Positions 1 through 12,290 of a stretch of DNA of 64,000 nt are shown here, piece by piece. The notes under the pieces are model-generated. The model ran no database searches, was not told the origin of the DNA, and was given only the letters and a program-made list of their open reading frames with translations. Origin of the DNA: Piliocolobus tephrosceles (Eukaryota > Chordata > Mammalia > Primates > Cercopithecidae); contig NC_045441.1 in assembly GCF_002776525.5 (NCBI RefSeq), forward strand, positions 88,849,101-88,913,100, read 5' to 3'. Each line of letters opens with the position of its first letter. The first letter of the stretch is position 1. The translations under genes and the position numbers were made by a program.

Positions 1-1850
1 CCAAATGTATATGATTGAAAATGCTTTCATCTAGTATCTTAATTATCCCCGTGAATTGGGAAAAATATCAAACATTCCATTTTTCAGCAAATATATTTCA
101 TTCAAGTAAAGGAAACCATTAAATCATGGCTTTAAAAACACATGACTAATCCAAGGAGCTATGAAGCAGTGACATAAAGAGTCCCACCTACATGAGATGG
201 AAACAATATGAAACTACAGCCTAAGAATCCTACTGGCCTATGGTTAAGAATATGAACTTCAAGGCTTAGATTCAGAGATACTTGGAATCCCACCTCTACC
301 TGTTTATAGGCAACATGTCTTTAGGGAAACAATGTAAATCATGACCTTTAGTTTTTCCCATGAATAAAATGAAAATTTTATTTGTGTCTACAATTTTGAG
401 TTGTCACAATAATTAAATAAGACAATGCATGTAAATTACTTAGGAAAAAGCATACATGTGAGCACTTAGTATCTGCCATTGTGCTAACTGGAACTTTGGA
501 ACACAATACAGCAGAAACCTTTCTCTCTCATCAGTGAAGCTTTCATGCCTCCCCAAGTGGATCTCTCTGGGCTCCTACAAATCATACGAGTAAATAGTCA
601 TCAACTTGGGGCTTAGAACTGATTATTATTTACAGGCATAGCTGCTTGAATGAAGAATTAACACCACTTCTAAACAACATTATTATTTGATATAATATAT
701 ACTGGATTTGTTCAAGCACTATACTTCTCAATTGTCTGTAATTAAAGTTTTAAATAAATGGTGAAGTAAGGAAGAATGCAATAAAAGAAATGTATATACT
801 TCTCTTAAATGTATTTTAACAAGCCTGCCATTAAAGACCCACAAATAGTTAGTTATTTTCTACTGGGCAATGATACAGGTGCCTATTTCCAAGATGTCTC
901 AGGAAATCTCAGGAAATAATTTAATTAGTATTTTATATAATTTTTTTGTTAATGTCTTTATGCTAAGGGAACTTGCTCTGTGAAAGACAAAAGAGAAAGT
1001 GACAATTTAGAAAGCATTTGTGGGAGGGAAGTTTACATCGAAAATATAATGAATAAAGGATGTTTGACCTAACTAAAGTTTAAACGTTAAGGTAGACCCA
1101 TCAAGAAGTGTGAAAATATAGTGGTATAAACATTACCCTGATATTGAGGTTTTAGCTTGTGTTTTCTCTTTTGTCTATACCTAGCAAAATGGGAGTATGT
1201 TCTCAAATCTGAAGTCAACATTGTTCATTGTATTATTTTATAGGCAGGCAGAACAAGGAAAATAGAGTTATTCATCTGCTTAGGAAAAGAGCCATATTTA
1301 ATCAATTTCCTCACCTCTTTCCATCTATATCATCTTCTGCCAGGAGGAATTCACTTTACTGTTTTAGTTACAATAGAACTGTCTTAGCTTATAGGGAATC
1401 AACAAGCATTTTTACACTCATATATCACATTATATTTCTAAAGCTATTAAATCACAAACTTCCCATTACAAAAGAACTTGTTAAGATAATGATATTAGAT
1501 GAAACTTTACCATATTGAGAAATCAAAACACAACTTCGAGTTTATATGAGTCTGGACGCATAGGCAGGCTCTCTGGAATCAGAGAAGTATTTTGGTACTT
1601 GCAACCCTAGCAAATTTGGCTTTTTGTCTTGTTTAATAATAATAAAAAAATCCATTCAGTTTTATTTTATTGCTGCCTTTGGAATAACATGTTAAATATT
1701 TAAGGGTATTCATGGAAATTAACTGCCTTAAGACTGAAGTTTGTGAGCTTTTATTTTCTTTTTGACTGAGTTACCCAAATAGCTTTACATCTGTTTTTTC
1801 TGTTTCCCCAGAACTAACATTTTGTCAATCCATGTGTTTTATCAGTGCAA
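1..1850. other. Intronic DNA, no recognised element
   Basis: AT-rich sequence with no repeat family, RNA gene or convincing reading frame that I can recognise. The 96-codon open frame near 1228-1518 lacks any familiar domain. Confidence 0.5.
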
Positions 1851-1852
1851 GA

Positions 1853-2000
1853 CTATCAGTAATAATAACCATCACTTACTGAGCACATACTATAATAAAA
1901 AGAACTTACACTATACCAGTCCTACAGGTAGGTATAATTAGGAAAAACTGAGGCCCATATTAACGTAATAAGTAACTTCTCAAAAGCCTTACGACTAGTA
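1853..2000 (-). repeat. MIR SINE
   Basis: Reverse-orientation MIR core: a TTACTGAGCACATACTAT segment, then GGTAGGTATAATTA, ACTGAGGCCCA, AGTAACTTCTCAAAA and ACTAGTAAAC, in the order of the inverted MIR consensus. Highly diverged, as expected for this ancient family. Confidence 0.75.
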
Positions 2001-2649
2001 AACTTTTTTTAAAGTCTGTATATATATAAAGCATCACACTGTTTTGGACTTTTAAGCCACAAAAATACTTTTGTTCAAAATTCTCTACTATCTTCCCTGA
2101 TTATAGTATGAATTTATAACTTTAAGATGTGTTAAAAAGTTTTTCAACATCTACCATGTAACAGTTATAGGGAATTAGAGGCAGAAATTTATCATGAAAT
2201 CAGATAAATTACTACCTAAACCCTGCTATTCAGGAGTTTACAATCTAGTGAGAGATGGCATTTAAGCTGATTATAAGACCAAGTAACCGGAAGGAAAAGG
2301 GAAGAACACAATCTGTGTTAGCCACAAAATTCCCCTACCTTCCACTTTCTAGGGTGAAATATTACATGTTATTTCAAGTTTTACTTTTGAAAAGGTCAGT
2401 TTTTTCTTTATAGATTTTGTTTATTTTATTTAGTCAACTATTCAAATACTGCAAATTTCTAATGAACAAACTTATATAGAAAATAAAATGAAATTGTCTT
2501 CTATGTTAAAATATTTTAAATTATAAGACTTTGCATATATGAAATAAGATTTAATAAAGAAAATATTCACTTTCAATGAATACAAACTCACTGACACTCC
2601 TCAGGGTTTTCTGTTGATTTATCTAATTCTAGTTATCAAGAGTTTGGCC
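2001..2649. other. Intronic DNA, nothing recognised
   Basis: AT-rich unique sequence. No repeat family or gene seen. Confidence 0.45.
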
Positions 2650-2940
2650 TTATTATTATTATTTTGAGACAGAGTCTCATGCTGTGGCACAATCATAGCT
2701 CACTGTAACCTCAAATTCTTGAGCTCCAGTGATCCTCCCACCTCAGTCTCATGAGTAGCTATGACTACAGGAGTACAGGAGTGCACCACCATGCCTGGCT
2801 AATTTTTTTTTTTACTTTTTTATAGAGATTGATTCTCATTATGTTGCCCAGGCTGATCTTAAACTTCTGACGTTAAGTAATCTGTCTGCCTAGGCCTTCC
2901 AAAATACTGAGATTGTAGGAGTCAGCCACAGTGTCTGGCC
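2650..2940 (-). repeat. Alu (AluJ-like), antisense
   Basis: Inverted dimeric Alu beginning with a TTATTATTATT tail remnant, then GAGACAGAGTCTCATG, and ending GTGTCTGGCC. Many changes from consensus and the older-type CTCAAATTCTTGAGCTCCAG stretch point to an old AluJ. Confidence 0.9.
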
Positions 2941-3617
2941 ATTCTTGACTGTCACTGAGTCACTACACAGTAGGAGTATTCAAGAGCTAAATCCTGTAAG
3001 TATGTGGCTGACTGTAGCACCAAGCAACATTATGCCAGACTCTTCCCACCTTCTCTTTGCAGATTCTATTTCCTTAAAACTAGTCATTCCAGGGCCTCTT
3101 CTAGAGTATGTTCTCCCATGCAGTCATCTTCTAAGGGTACTCTGTGGAAACATGAGAGGATATATACCCCTTCCAACTTATGAAATCTCACTTTATCATT
3201 CTGTGTGTTTCAGTCAGCGTTCTTTGAGATCTCACTCTCAAGGACTTACATCAGAGTGGTGCTATCCTCTTTCACTTTCTCTGAAAGGGAGCATCATGAC
3301 TGCTGGTTTCTGGCATTTGCTGGCAATGCTGCATTTGTTGTCCAAAGTTCTACTATCTGCTTAAAGAGGGCAAAGTTAAGCCAAAATGACAGCCCTTCCA
3401 TAATCTCCCATTATTTTGCTGCTTCATTGGCCTTTGAGGATGGTTCTCAGATGAGCTAACAGTGACTTCTACTTCTGCCCTTTTCTTGAGCAGAGGAGAG
3501 AAACTGACAGAGAGAGTGAGGCTCCCAGTACCAACTCTGGTTGAATCCAGCAGCATCCACCCTGAGAAACATCTCCAATTTCTCAGTATTGTAGCCCCTC
3601 ATGGTCAAGTGTCTTCT
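2941..3617. other. Intronic DNA, slightly GC-richer, unassigned
   Basis: Overlapping open frames occur on both strands (for example a 139-codon frame at 2945-3364), but none shows a known domain. Possibly remnant of an unrecognised old repeat. Confidence 0.35.
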
Positions 3618-3745
3618 ATTTGTTTATTGATTCAGCAAATGATTACTGACCCCTACTGTGTGTGGTAGGCACTGTGCTGAATGCTAAAGATAAAATAAGG
3701 AGTTTGATAGACATGATCCCTGCTTTCGTAATGTATAGAAACTTT
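3618..3745 (-). repeat. L2 LINE 3' end fragment
   Basis: TTGATTCAGCAAATGATTAC, then the ACTGTGTGTGGTAGGCACTG motif and CATGATCCCTGCTTTC follow the inverted 3' end of L2, where the family reads 'ATTCAACAAATATTTATTGAG ... GGCACTGT ... CCCTGC'. Confidence 0.75.
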
Positions 3746-4826
3746 ACATCACTTCCCATCACTTCAGAGAATTTTCAAATAGTTACGTCCTGCCCAGTAC
3801 CTCAAGCAAGGAAGTTAGTGTGATATTTGAAAAGCCATCTATATTCTTAATACTTTTTCTCCTAAAACTGATAAGATGGAGCACAGGCCAGAACCTCCCT
3901 CCCCAAACTCTCTTCTAACTTGATCACATTGTTTAATCCCTCCCCTAAGGATGTGTGCATCTGAAAGTACTCAGTTGTCCCTTGAGGATCTTGGCAATTC
4001 ATCTCTTTCTTTTAACTATTTTTTGTGACATCTAAGTCATCTGGATACCACTTTGTCAAAATTTTTATTCCAGAAAATAGCTATATTTAAACAAACACCC
4101 TGTGTTTTATGCCATTGGGGCTACATAAAAACAAATTCATTAAACCTCACAGATAAAACTAATTTCATAACCTCATTAAATGCATTCTTTTTATTTTAGT
4201 ATTATTCTTACATTTAATTGTGTTTCAGATTTACCTGGAAAGTTGAATCGAAATGTAGACCTTCTGCTTTCACACTCAGAAATACATACATAGCAGTTCT
4301 TAAGTGGGATTAAGAAACCTACATCTTTATTTTTAAATTTTGCATTTTTGTTGAAAACAGTCCGTGGATCAACCCTTGAGAAGTATTACTTTAAGTAATA
4401 CATAACTTAGTTGCAGATGTAGAATATCTGATAGGACATTAATATTCATATCTACTTACTAAATTATTCCATATTTTTAGAATGATCTATTTAGAATAGG
4501 TACATGCATTCTAGGGACATAATATATGGCTGAGTCTGAGGGAAAAATATTAACAAAACATATTTTAATCATACGTGTTCTTAGAGCAATGTCTTAGCTT
4601 AACATACATTGGATTGTTTCTAATTCAAAGACCAGTAGTACTGTTTAATTTCCCAACTGATATAATACATCAAATTAATGTGGTTTAGTAGATTAATGTT
4701 TATACAAAGATTATGCCTGGTGGCTATTTCTGATCTAGAATAATATACATATTCTTGTATGCAAAGAAAGTGTTAATAGAATAACTAATTGTATTTGTTC
4801 TACAACATTGTTCAAAAATAAAATTA
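3746..4826. other. Intronic DNA, nothing recognised
   Basis: AT-rich unique sequence; no gene, RNA or repeat family identified. Confidence 0.45.
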
Positions 4827-5124
4827 GGCCAGGCGCGGTGGCTCATGCCTGTAATCCCAGCACTTTGGGAGGCCAACGAGGGTGGATCAACTGAGGTCAG
4901 GAGTTCGAGACCAGCCTGGCCAACATGGCAAATCCGTCTCTACTGAAAATACAAAAATTAGCCAGGCATAGTGGTGGTGAGTGCCTATAGTCCCAGCTAC
5001 TTGGGAGACTGAGACAAGAGAATCACTTGAACCAGAGAGGCAGAGGTTGCAGTGAGCCGAGATTGAGCCAATACACTCTAACCTGGGCAACTGAGTGAGA
5101 CTCTGCTTAAAAACAAAAACAAAA
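4827..5124 (+). repeat. Alu (AluS-like), sense
   Basis: Full dimeric Alu from GGCCAGGCGCGGTGGCTCAT to a short A-rich tail (AAAAACAAAAACAAAA). The 'TGAGGTCAGGAGTTCGAGAC' form fits AluS. Confidence 0.93.
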
Positions 5125-6438
5125 GCTAACTTAAGACACAAAAGGAAGGCTTTGTCTTATGTTTGACATATTTAACATGCAAATTAACCTTCACATTTTC
5201 TCCAAAACTCATCAAATGAAAATAATCCCAATGGAAGAGAACTTAGCAAAAATATTAGGAAAAGAGAATGGGATAGGAAACATGGCAGCGATGACATTAG
5301 GAAAAGAGAATAAGAAAGGATTTCGCAGCAAAAATGGTTTGGAAAGCTGAAAGACAAACAAGTAAGTAGTAACTGATTTAGCAAACCAAGAAAGGTGGAT
5401 CCCAAACTGGAATAAAGAAGGCTTAGAGCCGATTCAATCTACCAGGGAACACCTCAAAGGTTTAGGAGTTGGAAGTACCAGATTATCAAAAATTGGGACA
5501 AATTGGGGCTCTACACAGGAAGATTTGCTGAAGGTCTGTTTAAAAAGTAATCAGATCATCCACCTCTCCCTTGCCTACAACCAGATGTCTGTTGCTTTAT
5601 CACTGGAAAAGTTAGGTTTCTTAACTGTAGAAGATAAAGCAGAAGCTGACTGACTCGGGGATACCAGGCACTGTTGTTGGGGGTAACTCTTCTAAAAATC
5701 TGGACATTAAGGGAATTTTTACTAGAGCATGTTGAAATTCCAGCTTCCCCCTGGGCTCCCAGAGCCTGGCACTAGATTTTATCTAACATAAAAAGACTAA
5801 ATGTATCATTTGTGATAAATGCAAACCGCTTCAAAATAAGATCCTACACATCCCTCATATGTTTCCAAACAAAACCATTCTGTAAACTGAAAAGCCCCAC
5901 CTACCTGCTCAGAGCTTCTAATCAACTTTTTAGTGGCCCAGTTTTATAGATGAGCAGATAGCTGTGAGTCTTACAAAGTATTTGAGGGAAGACTTAAAGT
6001 CATGGGATCCAGGAAATTAAGTCTCCAACATAAGAGAGAGCGTTGGGAATCCTTAGGCAATTGCGAAGAAAGATCCCAAAATAATATTTGTGTAGCTGAC
6101 CTATAGCAGAGGAGATGCCTCCTGAAAAGGTTTATTCAAGAAGATGAAATTTTTTAAATATTGAGAGGAAATTGATACAACTGAAACAGAGTTCTGGGAT
6201 ATAATTGTGAGAAGTATAAAGATAACCAAGCTAACAACAACAATATAGCATAATTTTTCCAGAGGGAAAAACTTATGAAATTATAATATATATTTCAGCT
6301 ATCAAAATTATTGATATATTTTATATCTTAATCATTTTTATAATCATGTAAAAATATTGATTTAACAATTTCAATATATTGGGAGAAGGAGATGTGTGTG
6401 TATGCCTACTGGAGGTTGGTGGGGAAGGATGAGGCAGA
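5125..6438 (+). repeat. Possible old LINE (HAL1-like) sequence, diverged
   Basis: The segment reads like the body of an old L1-related element: gene-poor, purine-rich, with phrases such as CTGAAGGTCTGTTTAAAAAG that also occur in the better-preserved HAL1-like block at 18.1-20.0 kb. No reading frame survives. Assignment is by eye only. A 16-base motif, ATTAGGAAAAGAGAAT, occurs twice near 5253 and 5297. Confidence 0.35.
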
Positions 6439-6439
6439 T

Positions 6440-7262
6440 AGAATTCTCAGTGGACATTCCTCCAAGGAAGATATGCAAATGATCAGTAAGCATATAAAAA
6501 GATGCTCAACATAACTAGACATCCGGAAAATGCAAATCAAAATTATAATAAGATACCCCTCATACCTGCTATAATGGTTAGAATAAAAAATCAGATAAAA
6601 AGTGTTGGGAGGATGTGGGAAATCAGAACTCATACACTGCTGGTGGGAATGTAAAATGATGCAGCTGCTTTTGAAAAATAGTCTGGCAGTTCCTCAAATG
6701 ATTAGTTTTCCTACAACCCAGAAACTCCACTAGGTATATACCTATGAGAAATGAAAACATGTTCACACAGAAACTTGTATGCAAATGTTTTTAGTAGCAT
6801 TATTTATAGTAGCCAAAAGGTGGAAACATCCCCAATATCCATCAACAGATGAATGGATAAACAAAAAGAGGTATATCCCTACAATGAAATGAGTGCATGC
6901 TGATATATGCTACTACTTGGATGTACCTTGAAAACATACCAAGTGAAAAAAACAAGTTATGAAAGTTCACATACCATATGATTCTATTCAGAAGAAATTC
7001 CAGAATAAGGAAATTGGTAGAGACTAATGAAAAAGGTAGCAGGTAGATTAATGGTTGTTTAAGGCTGGAAAAAGAACTTGGTGGTGGAGGCAGAACAAGT
7101 GATAGCTAAAGAATACATGATTTCTTTTAGAGGTGATGGAAATGTTCAAATATTGACTGCTGTGATGTTTGCACATATCTGTGACTGTACTGAAAACTAT
7201 TTAATTGTGCACTTTAAATGGGTGAATTGTGTGCTATGTGAATTATAAAGCTGTTTATAAAA
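6440..7262 (+). repeat. L1M LINE 3' end, sense
   Basis: Ordered matches to the L1 ORF2 end and 3' UTR: 'ATGCAAATGATCAGTAAGCA', 'GGTGGGAATGTAAAATG', 'TAGTAGCATTATTTATAGTA', 'CATCAACAGATGAATGGATA', then the older-type 3' UTR 'GTGCACTTTAAATGGGTGAA'. Reading frames are broken. Age class L1M inferred from the 3' UTR. Confidence 0.9.
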
Positions 7263-7356
7263 AAGAAAGATTGAGAAGCAGGAAAGCAACCATAATGTTT
7301 AGAGATTGAAGGTAAACGCTAAAAAGTTACAGCATTAAAATTAGTTGCTTCTAGGG

Positions 7357-7568
7357 CAGAATTCCTCACCCTATTGACATTGATTCATTGCTGTCCAGAG
7401 CTATACAGTGCATTACAGAATGTATAAAAGCATTCCTGATTTCTACCTACCAGATACCAGTAGCAACTCTCTCTCCCTTCACCATTTGTGACAACTAAAT
7501 ACGTCTCTAACCATTACCAAAGGGCTCGCAAGGGAGGGAGGATTTCCCCAGTTAAGGACCACTGCTCT
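7357..7568 (-). mobile_element. MER20 (hAT-Charlie MITE)
   Basis: Inverted MER20: CTCACCCTATTGACATTGA, 'AGTGCATTACAGAATGTATA', 'CCAGATACCAGTAGCAACTC', and a 3' end GGACCACTGCTCTAG. Length fits the ~219-bp family. No coding capacity. Confidence 0.75.
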
Positions 7569-7679
7569 AGGGATTGTGCATTGGAGGGGAAGAAAGCTGC
7601 AAGATGTAGGTATGGATATTTTTATAACAAATATTGAAAAATTATTTAAATATTTGTCTATTTAAACTGTGAATGTGTC

Positions 7680-8078
7680 TATCTTAGCTCAAGCTACCAC
7701 AGAATGGATGCCTCAAACAACAGAAATGTATTTCTCATAGTTCTGGAAGCTAAGTCCAAGATCAAGTTTCCAGGCGATTCTGTTTCTGGTAAGGGCTGTC
7801 TTCCTGCCTGTAGATGACTGCCCACTTACTGTAGCCTCATATGGCAGAGAGGGAGAGAGAGGGGAAGAGAAGAAAGAGAGAGAGTGAGAGAGAGAAGGAG
7901 GGAGAAGACAGAGAGACAGAAAAAGATTTTTTAACATAAGGCTGCCAATCCTATTGGATTAAAGTCCCACCTTAATTACCTTATTACTTTCTAAAAGCCC
8001 TTTCTCCAAATATAGTGACATTTGGGGTTAGGGTGTCAACATACAAAATTTGTGGGAACACAATTCAGTCCATACCAA
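7680..8078 (-). mobile_element. MLT1-type MaLR LTR, antisense
   Basis: Inverted MLT1 order: 'CAAACAACAGAAATGTATTT', 'TCTCATAGTTCTGGAAGC', then CCAATCCTATTGGATTAAAG, 'CCTTTCTCCAAATATAGTGA' and 'GGGAACACAATTCAGTCCAT'. A purine (GA)n tract has expanded inside it at about 7846-7926. Confidence 0.85.
7846..7926 (+). repeat. (GA)n purine tract inside the LTR
   Basis: Almost uninterrupted G and A for about 80 bases, with GAGA units. The open frame on the opposite strand here is an artefact of the tract. Confidence 0.85.
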
Positions 8079-10110
8079 TATATAACTTTGAATAAAATGA
8101 AAACTAAATACTGGATATTTCTACCAAAAATCTGTGACAAAATTGGCCACAAAAATTACTTCTTCGCCAAGATGCCAATGAGGTCACTGTCACTGAGGAT
8201 GTTATTAACAGTATTAAGAATGCCGTTTTATGTTGTTGTCTGGTTTTATTATTTTTTAATATTTACATTCATTTAACTAATCTTCCCAAAGTTTTATTGT
8301 AACTTTTGTGATGTGTTTTTTAACAACTATCTGAATATATCTGATTTTAAAAAAGGTCAACCAGCTTGTTTATAGGCATGATTTTTTTTATTGTTTTACT
8401 TGTTTTGCTTTAGGTAGACTTGAACACAAATCTTTATCATATGTGTCAAGAGACTGATGAGAAAAGTTGCCATTTAAGATAAACATTAACCTAATTTTTC
8501 CTCAGGCACCTTTATATTAGACCTAAAATGTATAGGTAATTGTACTATTTTTAAAAATTGTTATCTATTATTCAAAGCCTTAACATTTGATATGAGAAAC
8601 AGATATTATTTTCATTGGTCCAAGACATTCTCCTGGCCAACTAAATTCCTTCTATGTAGAGGTATTTCTCTGCATTTTCAACCCTTTAAACAGAGATTCA
8701 GTTTAAAGATGTCATTTGGTCAATTCATTAAAAAAAATCAAAACTTGGTAAAAGTGATCAAAGCTTTATTTATATTTTTAGCAAATAATTAACCTTAGTT
8801 TTACTGTGTACATCATCAACATATAAAAGAAACAACAGAATAGGTACTTTTGAAAGAATTACCCCATTTATCAAGTAGACATTTTGTCTGCTTCACAAAA
8901 AAAGCAGATTCCATCATTGGTGTATATAAAGGAAAATTCAAATCAAATCATTTGTGCCACTTGGGGAAGTTTGATTAATGAGACCCTGCTTGGTTTTATT
9001 AATCTTTCCACATTCTTCACTTCTCACTCTTGACACCTAACCATCCATTTTGGAAATCACCTTTATTTTCTTCACACTTAGTGAAGCTCTAATAATAATT
9101 TGGGTTTGAAATTTTTCCCACTGTATTTTTTTTAATAAACTATTTACAAGATCTTTATTTCTAAGATCTTCATCTTTCTAATTTTCTAACCTCTTGTTAA
9201 TAAAATCCACCTGGTAAAGAAAATAAAACATTAAAATAATTGAGATCTTTTACCTCAAGCATTTTCTTTTGTCCATACTCCTTGGATTGTAAAAAGGTAT
9301 AAATATGCAACTTTGGATTGTAATATCGGAACAATAATGACTTTAGTACTCATTCTCAGGGTCATTGATAGGTTCTTTAATGCTGTCTTTGAAGCAAGGT
9401 GAATAGAGTCTAAATTACCATTAAGAATTCTGTGACTGCTGTGATTACCTAAGCAAAACATATTTGATAGATGGCATAAATGTTTGCCATGTCTGCTTAG
9501 TGAATGAATGAAATATTGCCTGCTTGAAAAAAAGTAACTTTTTAAAACTGGTCTCTTGGTCATATTTAATTGCATGGGTTTATTGCTTTTTTTATGTACT
9601 GGCCAAAGCACAGTAAATGATTCAGGCAGGAAGCATGGTTGATGCCCGATACTTAACCCCTCCTTAGAGAGCAAGGAAAAGCCAAATTTAGGTGGAGTCA
9701 AATGGTCCAGTGAACCTAGTCCCAAGCTATGAAACTCTTCGATGAGACTCAGGTAGGAGTCTTTATCTAAAAATAGATAGGAAGTTAAAAATTCCAGCCG
9801 ATTCATACTCAAAATTAGGCAAAGGCTGATTTCACGTTTAGCATATTTACAGAGAACACCAACCACTGGAACCTGGAAATGCACAAGAAACAAAACAATT
9901 TTATTCCTGTCTAAGAGTGCCATTTTCAGGGTTTCAGAACACAGTAGGAGACCGTTGATTAGAAGGGAGCTTCATTCCTACAGAGGAATGGTTTATTATT
10001 GCCCCGAGGATAAAATCCTATCCCTACTTTGGAATACCACTCATGATTTAGATCCTCATTCCTTTTCCAACCCATTACTTCGCCTCCAATGCAAAATACT
10101 TACTTTAAAT
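8079..10110. other. Intronic DNA, unassigned; contains the longest open frame of the window
   Basis: About 2 kb with no repeat I can name. The minus strand is open for 222 codons at 9255-9923, with no recognised domain, signal peptide or neighbouring splice structure. I treat it as non-coding. Confidence 0.4.
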
Positions 10111-10328
10111 CAAGAATTGGCAAGCTTTCTGCAAAGTCAAATAATAAATAGCTTATAGGCTTTGTGGGCCAGTCACTGTCACAACTACTCATTTCTGCCA
10201 TTGTTACAGGAAAGTGGTCGTAGATAATACGTTAACGAATGGATGTGGTTGTTTGTGATCAATACAACTTTATAGAAACAAATGACAGACCTGCTTTGGT
10301 TCATGGGCCGTAGTTTGCTGACTCTTCC
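10111..10328 (+). mobile_element. hAT-Charlie MITE (MER1-type)
   Basis: The segment starts CAAGAATTGGCAAGCTTTCT and ends TAGTTTGCTGACTCTTCCTC, with internal 'TTATAGGCTTTGTGGGCCAG' and 'CAACTACTCATTTCTGCCAT'. This follows the common non-autonomous hAT element with 'TTGGCAAAC' ends. The exact subfamily name is from memory. Confidence 0.7.
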
Positions 10329-10344
10329 TCTAGACCAGTTTATT

Positions 10345-10830
10345 TACAAACTGTAAATTGTGACCACTTAACGTGGTGTGAAATCAATTTTATAAACTAG
10401 TTTTTAAAAACAGATCTTTACTTTTATTACTATTAATATCACTCTAAAAATTCTAAGATACGGTAAGAGACAAAAATAAAATATATAATGATTGTAAATG
10501 AAAAGATAAAAAGTACTGTTGTTTCTAATGGTAAAGCCATAGTCCTTAGAAACCCAAGAGAATTCACCTGAAAAACCTCTAGAATGGTGCTTCCCAAAGT
10601 TATCTACACATGGGAATCACATGCGAGAACTTCAAAAAATCCTAATGCCCGAGCCTTGCTCCCAGCAGACTTAATTGGCCCAGCAAGTGTTTTTAAAAAC
10701 ATATGAGATAGAATAAATCAGAAAATATCAGTATTTATTTTGTGTTGTAACTCTTGTAAAGGAAGCATTGTTTTCAGATTTATATTACACATATATGTGT
10801 ATACTGATTGCTAAGTGAAATCTATTTGTT
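10345..10830 (+). mobile_element. Old DNA transposon remnant interrupted by other sequence
   Basis: TGTGACCACTTAACGTGGTG followed by GAAATCAATTTTATAAACTA, and later ATGAGATAGAATAAATCAGA plus GTTTGAAAACTGCT, look like two parts of one old hAT-type element. About 276 bases lie between them. Confidence 0.4.
10584..10690 (-). mobile_element. MER5A-like hAT MITE fragment
   Basis: GTGCTTCCCAAAGTTATCTA, 'GGGAATCACATGCGAGAACT' and CCGAGCCTTGCTCCC resemble one end of MER5A. Truncated. Confidence 0.6.
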
Positions 10831-11170
10831 ACCTCTGCACATGGTCTAAAAAGTTTGAAAACTGCTCCAAGTTAAATAGAATTGGCAGAAGACTTAAAGA
10901 TGGAAACTTCATTTTCTTCCCATATGATATGCTATTTAGAACAATAGTTGAAGTTTCACTAGAACTTGGGATAAAGAGGAGAGTCCCAGAGGCAAGAAGT
11001 CCTCCCTGAAATGCAATCATGGCTGAGCTCCTCTTTAGGACAATAGCCTAAACCACAGCTGGGAAGGCAGGCAGGGAAGGACCTTGCCCGTCAGCTGTGC
11101 CTGGGCCGGACAACCAGCCACAATTCCAAATATCTTTCTACTTTGTCTTTGCCTCTTCCTCCTCCTTCTT

Positions 11171-11467
11171 CTTTTTTTTGGGGGGGAAGGAGTCTCTCTC
11201 TGTCGCCTAGGCTGTAGCGCAGTGGCACGATTTCAGCTGGCTTCAATCTCTGCCTCCCGGGTTCAAGCCATTCTCCTGCCTCAATCTACCGAGTAGCTGG
11301 GATTACAGGCACCCGCCACCACAACTGACTAATTTTTGTATTTTTTCGGTAGAGACAGGGTTTTGCCACGTTTGCCAGGCTTGTCTCTAACTCCTGACTT
11401 CAAGTGATCTGCCCACCTTTGCCTCCCAAAGTGTTGGGATTACAGGCATGAGCCACTGCGCCCGGCC
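11171..11467 (-). repeat. Alu (AluS-like), antisense
   Basis: T-rich head, GAAGGAGTCTCTCTCTGTCG, both inverted monomers, and GAGCCACTGCGCCCGGCC at the end. Confidence 0.93.
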
Positions 11468-12182
11468 CCCTATTTTGCTTGTTTTAATTCTAAGTGTGAT
11501 TCAAACAGAAATTAAGATGAGAAAAGGGAACTTCCCCTTTTAGGTTGTAACTCTTGGGACTGCACATGGTGCCCTAAGGAAATTCAGGTAATGTCAGTTG
11601 TACAGGTGGAGGAGAAGGAGGAGGAGAGAAAGATACAGAAGGTCCCAGAGTGGCTTGTTGTGATGACACAGTGTTTGGGGGATAAAGGAACCCTAGAGAT
11701 TTATGGGGTGGAGGGAAGTGAATGAGGAAACCATGTAAAAATTAATCATTTTATTTTTTGGACTTAGTCTTCATTTTTATTAAAGATGTAGAACATCTTT
11801 AGTGATGAGAGTTCCTGAGGTGAGAATTTCTATTACAGATCACATCACATGTTAATTAATTAACAAACACACACAATGGTCGAAGCAGATAAAGGCTCAT
11901 ATTTGGTTTCTGTCGCTTTTTTCTTTTTTTTTTAAAAAAAAAACAGAAATAATTTCAGTTAGGTTATATCTCAAAACTTTTGGTTTATTTGTTTCAGTTG
12001 CTTATTAAATTGAAGTATTGAGAGAGTAAGTCAGAATGAGTAAGCATAGAGAAGAAACTTGATCCCAGGTTTCAAGATTCCTGGTTATGGAGTGTTTTTA
12101 CCAGAGCAACACTTTGTCTTTATGTTCTTCTTAAAGAAAGGGTTACAGCCTGCTGTACTGTACACTGTAATGCAGTCCAGTC
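11468..12182. other. Intronic DNA, nothing recognised
   Basis: Unique sequence with a GGAGGAGAAGGAGGAGGAG purine stretch near 11608 and a T8/A10 junction near 11930. No gene found. Confidence 0.45.
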
Positions 12183-12290
12183 ACACATTTACTAATTCAT
12201 TCTTTCACAGACTATTGATTAAATTCCTATGATGTGCCAGTCACTACTAAGTGCTTATCTCTAAAAGTAGAATGTGTCATCTTGGTGTGT
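12183..12290 (-). repeat. L2 LINE 3' end fragment
   Basis: 'ACTAATTCATTCTTTCACAG', 'CTATGATGTGCCAGTCACTA' and CTAAGTGCTTATCTC follow the inverted L2 3' end, diverged. Confidence 0.6.

Noticed and set aside
2945..3364. 139-codon open frame on the + strand
   Set aside because: No domain, overlapped by other frames on both strands, next to an Alu; ordinary chance frame.
5253..5320. 16-base motif ATTAGGAAAAGAGAAT repeated twice, considered as start of a repeat array
   Set aside because: Only two copies, unequal context, low complexity.
6406..7262. Possible coding remnant of L1 ORF2
   Set aside because: Clear L1 3' end, but no frame remains open over the expected coding part; annotated as a repeat only.
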